Shown piece after piece: positions 53,492 to 63,089 of a stretch of DNA of 64,000 nt (position 1 is the stretch's first letter; each line of letters starts with the position of its first letter). The stretch is taken from positions 186,001 through 250,000 of the forward strand of contig JAEPMA010000001.1 in the NCBI GenBank assembly GCA_017644185.1, read 5' to 3'. The translations under genes and the position numbers were made by a program. The notes below the pieces were generated by a model that had not been told where the DNA came from, made no database searches, and was given only the letters and a program-made list of their open reading frames with translations. This DNA is from Rhodospirillales bacterium. GTDB taxonomy: Bacteria > Pseudomonadota > Alphaproteobacteria > Rhodospirillales > Casp-alpha2.

Positions 53492-53608
53492 GGCGACAGT
53501 TTTAACTCATGAATATGACAGTTTTGGTCACCCATTATTGCATGACTTCACGGACGAATGAATTATGGTGACGACAATCCGGCGATTAATTGAAAGGGAG
53601 ACAACAGC

Positions 53609-54370
53609 ATGCGTTTGCAACTGATGACCTGGCAGGAAGTCGAGACCTATCTTAAACGTTCGACCGGGATCATCATGCCGATCGGCTCCGCCGAGCAACA
53701 CGGCCCGACCGGCTTCATCGGCACTGATGCGTTGTGTCCGGAAATCGTCGCTGACAAGCTCGCCGAAGAGGTCGACGCGATTGTCGCGCCCACCATCAGT
53801 GTCGGCATGGCGCAGCATCATTTGGGGTTTCCCGGCTCGATCACGTTAAGGCCATCGACCTTGATTTCGGTGATCGGGGATATGGTCACGTCGTTGGCCA
53901 GACACGGTTTCGACCGGTTCTATTTCGTCAATGGTCATGGTGGGAATATCGCGACCGTAAAGGCCGCGTTCGACGAGATCTATTCCGAAAGTAGCCTTGG
54001 GACGGCTAGGCACAACCGCGCCGGGCTTCGTTGCGTGCTTCGGAACTGGTTCCAATGTCCGTCCGTAAACGAGATCGAAGCGACCGAGTTCGGTGACGCC
54101 AACGGCAGCCATGCGACGGCGGGTGAGGTCTCGCTGACGTATTTCGGGTATCCCGAAGATGGTGAGCGGATTTCGAGTGCGGCGAAGCTCTCACCTGAAA
54201 TCGCACCGGAAGGCAGCTTCTACGATTGCGAGGACTACCGCCGCCGCTTCCCGGATGGGCGGATCGGTTCCGACCCGACCTTGGCGACCGCCGAGATCGG
54301 CGAGCGGCTACGCGCTGCTGCGGTCAAAGATCTGGCCGCCGACTACAAAAAGTTTCTAGAGGCCGAGTAG
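53609..54370 (+). CDS. Creatininase family protein
   Basis: A 253-residue amidohydrolase. Metal motifs: E35/H37 in GSAEQHGP, D-containing TDALCPE, H122 in VNGHGGN and the Glu in TAGEVSLTYFG. The family hydrolyses cyclic amides such as creatinine, or formamidopyrimidines (MftE, ArfB-like). A creatininase role would link to creatine and sarcosine and hence soxBDAG, but the sequence does not prove it. GGGAGAC precedes the ATG. Its 3' end overlaps the convergent esterase by 15 bp. Confidence 0.87.
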   Translation: MRLQLMTWQEVETYLKRSTGIIMPIGSAEQHGPTGFIGTDALCPEIVADKLAEEVDAIVAPTISVGMAQHHLGFPGSITLRPSTLISVIGDMVTSLARHGFDRFYFVNGHGGNIATVKAAFDEIYSESSLGTARHNRAGLRCVLRNWFQCPSVNEIEATEFGDANGSHATAGEVSLTYFGYPEDGERISSAAKLSPEIAPEGSFYDCEDYRRRFPDGRIGSDPTLATAEIGERLRAAAVKDLAADYKKFLEAE

Positions 54371-55063
54371 CGCGTCGGCGAGGGCATCGGGTGCGGTGAC
54401 GAATGGTGAATGCCCGGTGTCGAGTTCGATGATCGGATCGCAACCCGCGCGCGCCGCCATCCAGCGTTCGTGCGCGACCGAGATCGCCCGGTCCTTGCTA
54501 CAGATAATGGCGGCTTTTTTGACCCGCCCGAAGTTCTCGGTCGATAGGGTGACTGGAGTCCGAAACGTCCGTGCCGCCTGCAGCTTGATCCGGTCCTCGG
54601 CCCAGGCGAGCTGCTCCGGCGTGGCATCGTTGTAGAACGCATCGCCGAGATTGCCCTGTTTGATGCTGACCGCGGTGATGCCGTTGACGTCGACCTTATT
54701 CATTTGCGCGTGCGATTCCGGATCGATCTTTGCGAGATCGGCGAGGCATTCACCGTTCGCGGGAATATACGCGGCGAGGAAAATGACCTTTTCCACTGCG
54801 TCGGGGCATTTCTCAGCGACACCGGAAACGACGGCGCCGCTCATCGAGTGTCCGACCAGCTTAGGTGCTGTCTCCATGCTGGAGACGAGATCGGCGATCG
54901 CATTGATATAGCTGTCCATTTCCTGCTGACCGAGCCAGCCGTCCTTGGCCGCATGGCCCGGCAGATCGGGGGCGACGGCATCGTGCCCACGCGCCTTTAG
55001 CCGCTCAATCAGCGGTTCCCAGCACCACCCCCCGTGATACGCCCCATGGACAAGCACAAACAT
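54356..55063 (-). CDS. Alpha/beta hydrolase (SABP2/MenH-like esterase)
   Basis: About 235 residues starting MFVLVHGAYHGGWCWEPLIE, with the oxyanion HGAYHGG, nucleophile in VGHSMSGAVV, acid in SKDRAISV and histidine in LDTGHSPFV. These fit the plant-type SABP2 and bacterial esterase group. The ATG at 55063 has no clear ribosome site, but the frame upstream overlaps the divergent isomerase gene and is rejected. Convergent overlap of 15 bp with the creatininase-family gene. Substrate unknown. Confidence 0.83.
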   Translation of the reverse strand: MFVLVHGAYHGGWCWEPLIERLKARGHDAVAPDLPGHAAKDGWLGQQEMDSYINAIADLVSSMETAPKLVGHSMSGAVVSGVAEKCPDAVEKVIFLAAYIPANGECLADLAKIDPESHAQMNKVDVNGITAVSIKQGNLGDAFYNDATPEQLAWAEDRIKLQAARTFRTPVTLSTENFGRVKKAAIICSKDRAISVAHERWMAARAGCDPIIELDTGHSPFVTAPDALADALLGL

Positions 55064-55123
55064 GTCTGCACCATAGTCGATCAGGAACCGGTTGTCTCCG
55101 GTCACGCGATGGGAGGGCATGTC

Positions 55124-55750
55124 ATGCACGCGCACTGGTATTTTGACGTTATATCGCCGTTCAGCTATTTGCAGTTCCTGAGATTGAATGAGGTCGCGGG
55201 ACGCTGCGATCTGTCGCTTAAGCCGGTGTTGTTCGCCGGCCTTTTGAATGCCAACGGTCAGAAGGGACCGGCCGAGATTCCGTCGAAGCGCTTGTTTACC
55301 TATCGCATGGTGACCTGGCTGGCGGCGAAACGGGGCGTGCCGTTTACGTTTCCCGATGCACACCCGTTCAATCCGATCCGCGCGCTCCGCCTTTGCGTCG
55401 CATTAGGGGCGACAACGGACTCGGTGGGGAATATCTTCCATGCAATCTGGGGGGAGGGGCATCTCCCCGACAATGATAAGGGCTGGCAAGCGATCCAGGC
55501 CGCGTGCGGTATCGACAACGGTGATGAGATGATCGCCGACCCGGATGTGAAGAAGACGCTTATTGCGAACGGGCAACAGGCGCTCGCCGAAAACGTGTTC
55601 GGTGTGCCGAGCTTCGTCGCGGGAGGTGAGGTATTCTGGGGCGACGATGCGCTTGGATTTTTCTCGGATTGGCTCGACGACCGGGGTGTGCTTGAGACGC
55701 CGGGAATGAAGAAGCTCGACGACCTGCCGTCGAGCGCCAATCGGCGTTAA
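55124..55750 (+). CDS. 2-hydroxychromene-2-carboxylate isomerase family protein (DsbA-like fold)
   Basis: A 208-residue protein starting [20 protein letters not shown]; the SPFSYL Ser replaces the DsbA CxxC and is the glutathione-contacting residue in the HCCA isomerase/kappa-GST group. The C-terminal [16 protein letters not shown] is family-typical. It could isomerise aromatic intermediates using glutathione; no aromatic pathway is nearby. GGGAGG precedes the ATG. It overlaps msrA by 4 bp at the 3' end. Confidence 0.88.
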   Translation: MHAHWYFDVISPFSYLQFLRLNEVAGRCDLSLKPVLFAGLLNANGQKGPAEIPSKRLFTYRMVTWLAAKRGVPFTFPDAHPFNPIRALRLCVALGATTDSVGNIFHAIWGEGHLPDNDKGWQAIQAACGIDNGDEMIADPDVKKTLIANGQQALAENVFGVPSFVAGGEVFWGDDALGFFSDWLDDRGVLETPGMKKLDDLPSSANRR

Positions 55751-56382
55751 TCGCACCTCACGCCGGTGCCGCCGAGCCCGCAATAGCCCGCTGGGTTCTT
55801 GTGCAGATACTGTTGGTGGTAGTCCTCGGCGTAATAGAACTCGGGCGCGTCGATGATCTCGGTCGTGATCTCAGGGTACTTGTAGTATTTCAGCGCCTTT
55901 TGATACGCCTTCTTGGTTTCTTCGGCGATGGCGCGCTGTTCGTCGTTGTAGACGTAGACACCCGACCTGTACTGCGTGCCGACATCGTTGCCCTGGCGCA
56001 TCCCCTGTGTCGGGTCGTGCGACTCCCAAAACGTCTGTACCAGCGTTCGGAAAGCGATCTTGGACGGATCGTAGACGACGAACACGACTTCGTTATGACC
56101 TGTACGTCCGGTGCAAACCTCTTGATACGTTGGGTTCGGCGTCAGCCCGGCGGCATAGCCGACAGCTGTGACGTACACGCCTGGGAGTTTCCAGAAGATA
56201 CGTTCCGCCCCCCAGAAACATCCAAGACCGAACATCGCCGTTTCCATCCCCTCCGGGAACGGCGGTTTCAGCGGGTTGCCGTTGACGGCGTGGTGGGTTG
56301 CCGTCGGAATCGCTTCGGCGCGGCCCGGCAGGGCTTCGGTGCGTTTCGGGATGTCGGTCGGCTTCTGTAAAAATCCGAACAT
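55747..56382 (-). CDS. msrA: Peptide methionine-(S)-sulfoxide reductase MsrA
   Basis: A 211-residue enzyme with catalytic C55 in [13 protein letters not shown] and likely resolving cysteines C201 (GYCGLGG) and C210. The long N-terminal 45 residues ([20 protein letters not shown]) form the usual lead segment of the longer MsrA type. It reduces methionine-S-sulfoxide in proteins with thioredoxin. Convergent with the isomerase gene. Confidence 0.97.
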   Translation of the reverse strand: MFGFLQKPTDIPKRTEALPGRAEAIPTATHHAVNGNPLKPPFPEGMETAMFGLGCFWGAERIFWKLPGVYVTAVGYAAGLTPNPTYQEVCTGRTGHNEVVFVVYDPSKIAFRTLVQTFWESHDPTQGMRQGNDVGTQYRSGVYVYNDEQRAIAEETKKAYQKALKYYKYPEITTEIIDAPEFYYAEDYHQQYLHKNPAGYCGLGGTGVRCD

Positions 56383-56456
56383 GGCGGCACTCCTTATGTT
56401 GATGCACAGGATATGGTTATTTGCGGCAAGAGTACCAGCCTGCAGATATTCACGAC

Positions 56457-56921
56457 TTAGTGTGCGTCGAGTTGAATGCCGTTCCGGCGGACGACTTGTC
56501 GTAGGGCGAAACTGGATTGAATGCGGGCGACACCCGGCAGCCGGGACAAGTGCTCCTTGTGGATGCGCTCGTAATCCGCCGCGTCACGGGCCTGTAGGCG
56601 CAGCACGTAGTCCGCATCGCCGGCCATCAGATAGCACTCCATCACATCGGGGCAGTCGGCGACGGCCTGTTCGAACTGACTCAGATAGTCCTCGCTTTGG
56701 CGTTCTAAAGTGATGGCGACGATGATGTGCGTCGAACGCCCCAGCGCGGCGGCGTCGATCATCGCCGCATAACCTGTGATGATCCCCCGATCTTCGAGAA
56801 TCTGTACGCGGCGCAGGCAGGCGGATGGCGAAAGACCAATTCTTTCGGCCAGCTGCACGTTCGAAATACGACCGTCGTCCTGCAGGGCGGAAACAATGGA
56901 ATAATCGATATGATCCAGCAT
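56457..56921 (-). CDS. Lrp/AsnC family regulator, probable regulator of alanine dehydrogenase
   Basis: A 154-residue protein: N-terminal HTH ([41 protein letters not shown]) and C-terminal RAM domain ([19 protein letters not shown]). It is divergent from ald and the intergenic palindrome lies right at its start; Lrp-type AldR/DadR regulators control alanine dehydrogenase in this arrangement. The start at 56921 is an ATG; the TTG at 56939 is an in-frame alternative that would lie within the palindrome. Confidence 0.92.
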   Translation of the reverse strand: MLDHIDYSIVSALQDDGRISNVQLAERIGLSPSACLRRVQILEDRGIITGYAAMIDAAALGRSTHIIVAITLERQSEDYLSQFEQAVADCPDVMECYLMAGDADYVLRLQARDAADYERIHKEHLSRLPGVARIQSSFALRQVVRRNGIQLDAH

Positions 56922-56929
56922 TTGTCGAA

Positions 56930-56962
56930 TATTATTCAAATTTAATGTAAAAATGAATAATA
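56930..56962. promoter_or_regulatory. Palindromic operator between lrp-like gene and ald
   Basis: TATTATTCA (56930-56938) and its exact reverse complement TGAATAATA (56954-56962) with 15 bp between, AT-rich and centred immediately upstream of the regulator gene. This suits an Lrp-type autoregulatory and ald-control site; binding is inferred. Confidence 0.6.
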
Positions 56963-57092
56963 AATTTCAAAACCACGGCTTTGTACTCGTATCTTCGCAA
57001 GGACTCACGGATATGTCCGGCAGTACAATCTCCCGAAGATTGCAACGCGCGTCCAGGCGGTCGTCGCTGGGCATGATAGGGAGGATACGGAG

Positions 57093-58211
57093 TTGCTCGT
57101 CGGGGTTCCGAAAGAGATCAAGAACAACGAGTTTCGTGTCGGCTTGACGCCGACCAGTGTGCGCGAGTTGGTCGAGCACGGCCATAAGGTGATCGTCGAG
57201 ACCAATTGCGGTGTCGGTATCGGCCGCAGTGACGATGATTACGCCGCCCAGGGGGCTGAAGTCGTCGGCGCCGGCACGGAGATTTTTGAACGCGCGGACA
57301 TGATCGTCAAAGTAAAGGAACCGCAGCCCGTCGAGCGGAAGATGCTGCGCGAAGGACAGATCCTGTTTACCTACCTTCACCTCGCGCCGGACCCCGAACA
57401 GACCAAGGATTTGGTCGATAGCGGCGCGATTTGCATCGCCTACGAAACCGTGACCGACGTCAACGGGCGTTTACCGCTTCTGGCACCGATGTCGCAGGTC
57501 GCGGGGCGCATGTCGATTCAAGCAGGGGCGCACTGTCTCGAGCGCGCGCAGGGCGGCGAGGGCATCCTGATTGGGGGAGTGCCGGGCGTTCAGGCGGCCA
57601 AGGTCGTCGTCATTGGTGGGGGCGTGGTGGGTGAGAATGCAATCCAGATGGCGATCGGCATGGGTGCCGACGTGACCGTGCTCGACCGCAATCTCGACGT
57701 CCTCAACCATCTGGCGGAGAGGTTCGGCCCGGTTCTCAACACCATTTACTCAACCAAGGCCACGCTTGAGAGCCACGTCCTGTCGGCCGACCTCGTTATC
57801 GGCGCGGTGTTGGTGAAGGGTGCTGCCGCACCCAAGCTCGTCACGGCCGAGATGGTGCGTGGGATGAAGCAGGGCTCGGTCCTTGTCGACGTGGCCATCG
57901 ATCAGGGCGGTTGTTTCGAAACGTCGAAGCCGACGACGCACGCCGAACCGACGTTCGTTATTGATGATGTCGTGCATTACTGCGTCGCCAACATGCCGGG
58001 TGCTGTCCCCCGCACTTCGACCCATGCGCTCAATAATGCGACGTTGCCCTACACGCTGATGCTGGCGGATCGGGGCTTCAAGGACGCGCTTTTGTCGAGT
58101 GAGCATTTCCTGAACGGACTGAACGTCTATTTGGGCGAGGTTACGGAGCAGGCTGTCGCCAACGATCTTGGATACAATTACATTTCTCCGAAGGATGCAC
58201 TGGCCGGTTAG
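57093..58211 (+). CDS. ald: Alanine dehydrogenase
   Basis: A 372-residue enzyme starting with TTG (MLVGVPKEIKNNEFRVGLTP); GGGAGG stands at the right distance, so the start is firm. Family segments: K75-like KVKEPQ, catalytic H96 in YLHLAPD, NAD-binding GGGVVGENAIQMAIGMGA, and D270-like MGVDVAIDQGG. It interconverts alanine and pyruvate with NAD and provides nitrogen or pyruvate when alanine is used. It is divergent from an Lrp-type gene and ends in a clear terminator. Confidence 0.96.
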   Translation: MLVGVPKEIKNNEFRVGLTPTSVRELVEHGHKVIVETNCGVGIGRSDDDYAAQGAEVVGAGTEIFERADMIVKVKEPQPVERKMLREGQILFTYLHLAPDPEQTKDLVDSGAICIAYETVTDVNGRLPLLAPMSQVAGRMSIQAGAHCLERAQGGEGILIGGVPGVQAAKVVVIGGGVVGENAIQMAIGMGADVTVLDRNLDVLNHLAERFGPVLNTIYSTKATLESHVLSADLVIGAVLVKGAAAPKLVTAEMVRGMKQGSVLVDVAIDQGGCFETSKPTTHAEPTFVIDDVVHYCVANMPGAVPRTSTHALNNATLPYTLMLADRGFKDALLSSEHFLNGLNVYLGEVTEQAVANDLGYNYISPKDALAG

Positions 58212-58252
58212 CGTTCTGGGGCATATATTACCAATCTTCCCTAAGTAAACTC

Positions 58253-58283
58253 AGGCGTGGTGTTCGCATCACGCCTTTTTTTT
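58253..58283 (+). terminator. Rho-independent terminator of ald
   Basis: Hairpin AGGCGTG / CACGCCT with a 10-nt loop followed by a run of eight T, 41 bp after the ald stop. Confidence 0.93.
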
Positions 58284-58291
58284 GTCCGCGT

Positions 58292-58537
58292 TCAGGCGGT
58301 CGGGAAGATCACCACCTGGTCGCCGTCGTTGAGGGTGGCCTCCGCGCGATTGTCGGGATGAACCGGTTCGCCGTTGACCATCGTCGTGAAGCCGGTTTTG
58401 GCGTCCATACCGATCATCGTCAGGGCATCCGCAAGCGAGCCGTCATCTTTCAGTGGTATCTCGCCGATACCGTCACGACCCAGTCCCCGGAAGGAGGACG
58501 GATCGATGGCGACCAGTTGGAATCCGACCGTGATCAT
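58292..58537 (-). CDS. MoaD/ThiS-like beta-grasp protein without C-terminal diglycine
   Basis: An 81-residue protein whose pattern MITVGFQLVAIDPSSFRGLG, LADALTMIGMDAKTG, TMVNGEPVHPDN and LNDGDQVVIFPTA is that of a MoaD/ThiS/ubiquitin-like beta-grasp fold. The sulfur carriers end in Gly-Gly, which this protein lacks (ends FPTA), so classical adenylation is not possible unless processed. It lies 22 bp downstream of the triple-repeat protein gene on the same strand and is probably co-transcribed with it. No moa or thi genes are nearby. Function unknown. Confidence 0.7.
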   Translation of the reverse strand: MITVGFQLVAIDPSSFRGLGRDGIGEIPLKDDGSLADALTMIGMDAKTGFTTMVNGEPVHPDNRAEATLNDGDQVVIFPTA

Positions 58538-58559
58538 CTGTTGTAAAAACGCAGCGGCA

Positions 58560-60380
58560 TTATTGCTGTTTCGGGGGGGTGTTGATGTCGACCGGTGCGT
58601 TCGCAACGCGTCGGCGCTGCATCAACATCAGATCCATGGTCGAGATATGCTTGAAGATCGGCCGCGAGCCCAGGCGGTAGAGGCGGACCATGCCGTGTTC
58701 CATATCCGCGAACGAGCGGCGCAGGTCGTCGAAGTTGCGCACTTCGAGGATGATGGTGTCACGCCTATCGGCGCTGACCGCTTTCCAGCGGAACGTGGTG
58801 TTCGGCATTTGCGGCGCTTCCAGCATATGCATCCATCCGACCTCGCGTTCCTGTGGGGGGCCGAAGTGATGCTGCATGTACTTCACGATCTTGGTGAAGT
58901 CGGATGCGTTGAAAACCGAATAGACCCGGCTGACGTTGCCGTTCTCGAAGCGAACCACGCCTTCGCCAGGAAGTACGAAGGCTGTGTCGGCGTTGAAGCT
59001 TGATGCGATTTCGGTCGGCCAGTTAAGCGCTATGAGGCAGAACACACTGCCATGAAGGGCGCGTTCGATGCAGGCTTCTTTCTTGAAGGTGTTGTTGTCA
59101 TAGGGGGCGCCGATGACGCTGTCCTTGCCCATGTAGAGATCGATAGTCGCAAGCGGTCCGTTTTCTAGGCGGGTCAACTCTTGGTCGGGGATCGGCGCGT
59201 CCGGCGCGGTGTAGCCCAGGTCGAGTTTCTCTTCCGGGACGATGCGGTCGGAAATCTTATTGGCGAGCGTCTCTTCCGCTTCGACCGGCTCATCGATACC
59301 GAACAGGCTTTCAAGCACGCGATCAACAATCGACAAGTCCTGCCGGTCCGGTGCGACGGCCTTGTGTTCATGGCCAAGGGCGGCGTGATTCCGGCGTAAC
59401 GGGCGGTAGGGGGGACGTTCGCGAATTTCCGACGTGGTCCCGGGCGCGGAGTGTTCGCTGACGTCCGCGGTCTCAACCGCGGGCGCCGGAGCGGAAGGTG
59501 TTACCGGTGCTGGGACTGGCAGCAAGGGCCTCGCATCGGTGGTGAAAAGACTGTTGCTCGGATCGAACGGATCGTCGGCCGGACGGGGAACCCAGGGGCC
59601 GACCTCAATCTCGACGTCCGCTATCGCATGCTGGGCGATCGGTGCGGGTGATTCATTCTTTGCCGTGGGTGCTTCCATTGCCGCGGCCGCTGCTGCGACG
59701 GTATCGGCGCTGACAGCCGCCGTCGTAATGGCGGTCTCGGGTTCTGGATTGGCCGGCGCCGGTGCGTCCGCCACGGTAGCATCGGACGTTTTGCTGTCGG
59801 GGGAAAGCAGGCGCGCTAAGTCGCGGAACAGCCAACTGATCGGGTTTTTAGGCTGTTTATCTGAGTCGCGGACTTCGGCCGGCTCGGTCTCGACCGCGGC
59901 CTCCGCTGCGATCTCGGGGGTTGCCGGTGCCGCCGCTTCCACCGCTTTCGTCTCAGGTGTAGGACCCGGTGCTGTCGGGTCGCTGGTAAGCTGAGGCGAC
60001 TTTTCGATCTCGAGATCGGGTTGGAATATCCGGGCAAGGTCGCTGAACAGCCAGCTGATCGGGTTGCGAAAACCGGATGACTTTTCCTCGGCTGCGGTGG
60101 CCTGTGTGTCGTCTTTTGTGGCGGAACCGATAGGTGCCGGTTCGGAGACCGGCTCAGCATCGGGCTTCGGCTCGGGAACTGGGTCCGCCTGTTTGGCTTG
60201 CTCTGTTGGCGTCTGCGGCTTCTTCGAAACGGCGTTTGAGAGCAATTTACCGATATCGCTCAGCAACCACTCGATCGGGTTGCGAAACCCCGGTGCATCG
60301 TCCTCTTGAGCTGCGCGCGCGGTATCGATCCCTGCAAAAGCAAGTGTGACGACCAGTACGATGACGGTTGTCTGCCGCAT
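58560..60380 (-). CDS. Large exported protein with three RNPI-W-L repeats and a C-terminal globular domain
   Basis: A 606-residue protein with a signal peptide (MRQTTVIVLVVTLAFAGIDT, cleavage near ARA-AQ). Three copies of an 18-residue motif, residues 31-48 (GFRNPIEWLLSDIGKLLS), 103-121 and 178-195 (NPISWLFRDLARLLSP), are separated by proline/alanine/glutamate-rich linkers of 55-60 residues. A variable linker continues to about 350; the last 230 residues form a globular domain with a possible disulfide (C437, C448 in ACIERALHGSVFC) and ending in an arginine-rich RRRVANAP stretch. The motif looks like an amphipathic helix. I recognise no family. The start at 60380 gives a clean signal peptide; a GTG at 60401 is in frame. 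Confidence 0.78.
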   Translation of the reverse strand: MRQTTVIVLVVTLAFAGIDTARAAQEDDAPGFRNPIEWLLSDIGKLLSNAVSKKPQTPTEQAKQADPVPEPKPDAEPVSEPAPIGSATKDDTQATAAEEKSSGFRNPISWLFSDLARIFQPDLEIEKSPQLTSDPTAPGPTPETKAVEAAAPATPEIAAEAAVETEPAEVRDSDKQPKNPISWLFRDLARLLSPDSKTSDATVADAPAPANPEPETAITTAAVSADTVAAAAAAMEAPTAKNESPAPIAQHAIADVEIEVGPWVPRPADDPFDPSNSLFTTDARPLLPVPAPVTPSAPAPAVETADVSEHSAPGTTSEIRERPPYRPLRRNHAALGHEHKAVAPDRQDLSIVDRVLESLFGIDEPVEAEETLANKISDRIVPEEKLDLGYTAPDAPIPDQELTRLENGPLATIDLYMGKDSVIGAPYDNNTFKKEACIERALHGSVFCLIALNWPTEIASSFNADTAFVLPGEGVVRFENGNVSRVYSVFNASDFTKIVKYMQHHFGPPQEREVGWMHMLEAPQMPNTTFRWKAVSADRRDTIILEVRNFDDLRRSFADMEHGMVRLYRLGSRPIFKHISTMDLMLMQRRRVANAPVDINTPPKQQ

Positions 60381-60698
60381 CCCTGCCGTTAGCCCCCGCA
60401 CCCTGACAAGTCCGGCGTTATGCTCGCCGATTTGATTGCCGGTTGTTGAATGGTTGTGCCATTTACACGTCCTAGCGCGAATGTTGCACGTAGGGGGCGT
60501 AGCAGCAACCGGCTACGGCGAAAAAAAGGTTGATGCATCGGTTCCCCGTCCCGTCACGCCGTCGATGCGGAGGCGCGTATTTCCCTAATCATCGAATTGG
60601 CGGCACAAAACGGCCGCGAATCCCACGAAACCCACTATATTTCGTCTAAGGGACTTTAACCAAACACATTTTATTGAATCGTTAACAACGGGGTCCGG
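60381..60698. other. Intergenic region between maeB and the triple-repeat protein gene
   Basis: About 318 bp with no supported gene. Being downstream of maeB and upstream of the next leftward gene, it should contain an end of maeB transcription and a promoter, but neither a clear T-run hairpin nor strong promoter hexamers were found. A short GATGCATC palindrome is at about 60532-60539. Confidence 0.4.
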
Positions 60699-62975
60699 TT
60701 ATGCACTTTCGTTCTGCGCGTCGAGGACGGCGACCGCACTCATATTATAGATGCCGCGCGACGTGACCGCCGGCGACAGAATATGTGCGGGCCGTGCCGC
60801 GCCGACCAGAATCGGCCCGACCGACAGGCCATCCCCCAGCATTTTCAACAGGTTAAACGATGTGTTGGCGGCGTCGATGTTGGGAAACACCAGCATGTTG
60901 GCGGCGCCGCTAAGCCGGGCATGTGGGAAGATGCGTTTGCGAAGTTGCTCGTCGAGGGCGGTGTCCCCCTTCATTTCGCCTTCGACCTCGAAGTCGAGGT
61001 CTTTTTCCATCAGCAATGCCATCGCAGCGCGCATCTTGTCGGCTGAAGGGCATTTCCCGCTACCGAAGTTGGAATGCGACAGCAGCGCAACCTTTGGCGT
61101 CATCCCAAATCGTTTCACCGTTTCCGCGCCGAGTTCCGTCATTTCGGCGATTTCCTCGGGTGACGGGTCAGGGGTGACGTGGGTGTCGCAGAGGAAATAC
61201 GTCCCCTTGCTGAGGATGAGGGCGCTCAACGCACTGACATCCTTCGCGCCGGGTCTGCGTCCGACGATGTCGAGCACGTATTTCAGATGCCATTCGTATT
61301 GGCCATAAGTGCCGCAGATCATCGCGTCCGCTTCACCGCGGCGCAGCGCCATGGCGGCGATAGCAGTGGTGTTGGTGCGAATGATGGTTTTGGCCTCGTC
61401 GATGGTCACACCCTTGCGGTCGACGAGTTCATGATATTGGCTCCAGTACTCTTCGTAACGTGGGTCGTCATGCGGATTGGTGATGCCGAAATGGATCTCC
61501 GGCTGAATCCGGAGCCCAAGCCGTTCAATCCGCCGCGCGATGACGTCGGGGCGGCCGACCAGATGCGGCCGCGCGATACGGTCGTCGATCAGGGCCTGTA
61601 CGGCGCGCAGCACGCGTTCGTCCTCGCCCTCGGCGAAGATGATCCGTTTGGGCTCGGTTCTAGCGCGCTCCAGGATCGGCTTCATCAACATGCCCGAGCG
61701 GAACACAAAGCCTGCGAGTTTCTCACGATAAGCATCGAAGTCTTCGATCGGACGTGTCGCGACTCCCGTGTCCATCGCCGCCTTGGCGACGGCGGGCGCG
61801 ATCTCGGAAATGAGGCGCGGGTCGAACGGTTTCGGGATCAGATATTCGGGGCCGAACACCAATCGCTCTCCGGAATACGCATCCGCAACCCGTTCTGAAC
61901 TTTCGGCCATTGCCAGGTCGGCGATCGCCTTGACGGCGGCCTGTTTCATTTCCTCGTTCACGTCGGTCGCGCCGCAATCGAGCGCGCCCCGGAAAATGAA
62001 CGGGAAGCAAAGCACGTTGTTGACCTGGTTCGGATAATCGGACCGCCCGGTCGCCATGATGACGTTGGGGTTCGCCATTTTCGCCGTGTCCGGGTCGATT
62101 TCCGGGTTCGGATTGGCGAGCGCCAGGATAAACGGATGGTCGTCCATCTTCTTGACCATCTCGGGCGTGAGAATGCCCGCCGCCGACAACCCCAGGAAGA
62201 CATCGGCGCCGTCGATCGCATCGTCCAGCGTGCGCAGATCGGTTTTCTGCGCATAGCCCCCCTTGCGTTCGTTCATCTCGTCTTCGCGGCCTTCGTAAAC
62301 AAGGCCGATATGATCGACGAGCCAGATGTTCTCGCGTTTGACGCCCATCGAGCAAAGCAGATCGAGGCACGCGATCCCCGCCGCGCCGCCGCCCGTGGAA
62401 ACCAGCTTGATGTCCTCGAATTCTTTGTTTTGCAGTCTAAGTCCGTTGAGGATTGCAGCCGCGCAGACGATGGCGGTGCCGTGCTGATCGTCATGGAACA
62501 CCGGAATGTTCATCCGTTTGCGGAGTTCCTGTTCGACGATGAAGCACTCCGGTGCGCGGATGTCTTCCAGGTTGATGGCGCCGAATGTCGGCTCGAGAGG
62601 GGCGATGACCTCGACCAACTTCATTGGATCGCGTTCATTCACTTCAATGTCGAAGCAGTCGATGTTGGCGAACTTCTTGAAGAGGACGGCCTTGCCTTCC
62701 ATCACTGGTTTCGACGCTTCCGCGCCGATCGGGCCCAGGCCCAGCACGGCGGTGCCGTTGGTGATCACCGCCACCAGATTGGCGCGGTTGGTCAGCTGAT
62801 AGGATTCCATCGGATCTTCGACGATCGCGGTGCACGCTGCGGCGACGCCCGGCGAGTAGGCGAGTGCCAGGTCGCGCTGCGTGGCCAGTGGTTTGGTCGG
62901 TTGAATCTGCAGTTTCCCGGCAGGCGCCTGCCGGTGGTATTCGAGTGCCCGCTGATCGAGGGTCTTGTCGGACAT
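60699..62975 (-). CDS. maeB: NADP-dependent malic enzyme with C-terminal phosphotransacetylase-like domain
   Basis: A 758-residue protein. The N-terminal malic enzyme half (residues 1-430) has [45 protein letters not shown], quoted by position 72-102, [11 protein letters not shown] and the NADP loop [13 protein letters not shown]. The C-terminal half (about 440-758) is a Pta-like domain without acetyltransferase activity in known cases, regulatory for acetyl-CoA. It converts malate to pyruvate and CO2 and makes NADPH. Start ATG at 62975 follows GGGAGGG; the frame upstream to 63131 is rejected. Confidence 0.95.
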   Translation of the reverse strand: MSDKTLDQRALEYHRQAPAGKLQIQPTKPLATQRDLALAYSPGVAAACTAIVEDPMESYQLTNRANLVAVITNGTAVLGLGPIGAEASKPVMEGKAVLFKKFANIDCFDIEVNERDPMKLVEVIAPLEPTFGAINLEDIRAPECFIVEQELRKRMNIPVFHDDQHGTAIVCAAAILNGLRLQNKEFEDIKLVSTGGGAAGIACLDLLCSMGVKRENIWLVDHIGLVYEGREDEMNERKGGYAQKTDLRTLDDAIDGADVFLGLSAAGILTPEMVKKMDDHPFILALANPNPEIDPDTAKMANPNVIMATGRSDYPNQVNNVLCFPFIFRGALDCGATDVNEEMKQAAVKAIADLAMAESSERVADAYSGERLVFGPEYLIPKPFDPRLISEIAPAVAKAAMDTGVATRPIEDFDAYREKLAGFVFRSGMLMKPILERARTEPKRIIFAEGEDERVLRAVQALIDDRIARPHLVGRPDVIARRIERLGLRIQPEIHFGITNPHDDPRYEEYWSQYHELVDRKGVTIDEAKTIIRTNTTAIAAMALRRGEADAMICGTYGQYEWHLKYVLDIVGRRPGAKDVSALSALILSKGTYFLCDTHVTPDPSPEEIAEMTELGAETVKRFGMTPKVALLSHSNFGSGKCPSADKMRAAMALLMEKDLDFEVEGEMKGDTALDEQLRKRIFPHARLSGAANMLVFPNIDAANTSFNLLKMLGDGLSVGPILVGAARPAHILSPAVTSRGIYNMSAVAVLDAQNESA

Positions 62976-63089
62976 TAGGTTGTCCCTCCCGGTGCGAAGT
63001 TGTTTAACACACATAGGTTGATCGGTTGCCGCGTCCGGGGCAACCTGAATTACAGGAATTTTGTGTTGAGGGGCGGGAGCCCGACTAAT

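Noticed and set aside
60525-60545. GATGCATC palindrome with nearby A-run considered as maeB terminator
   Set aside because: The arms beyond eight bases do not pair, so no stable stem forms.
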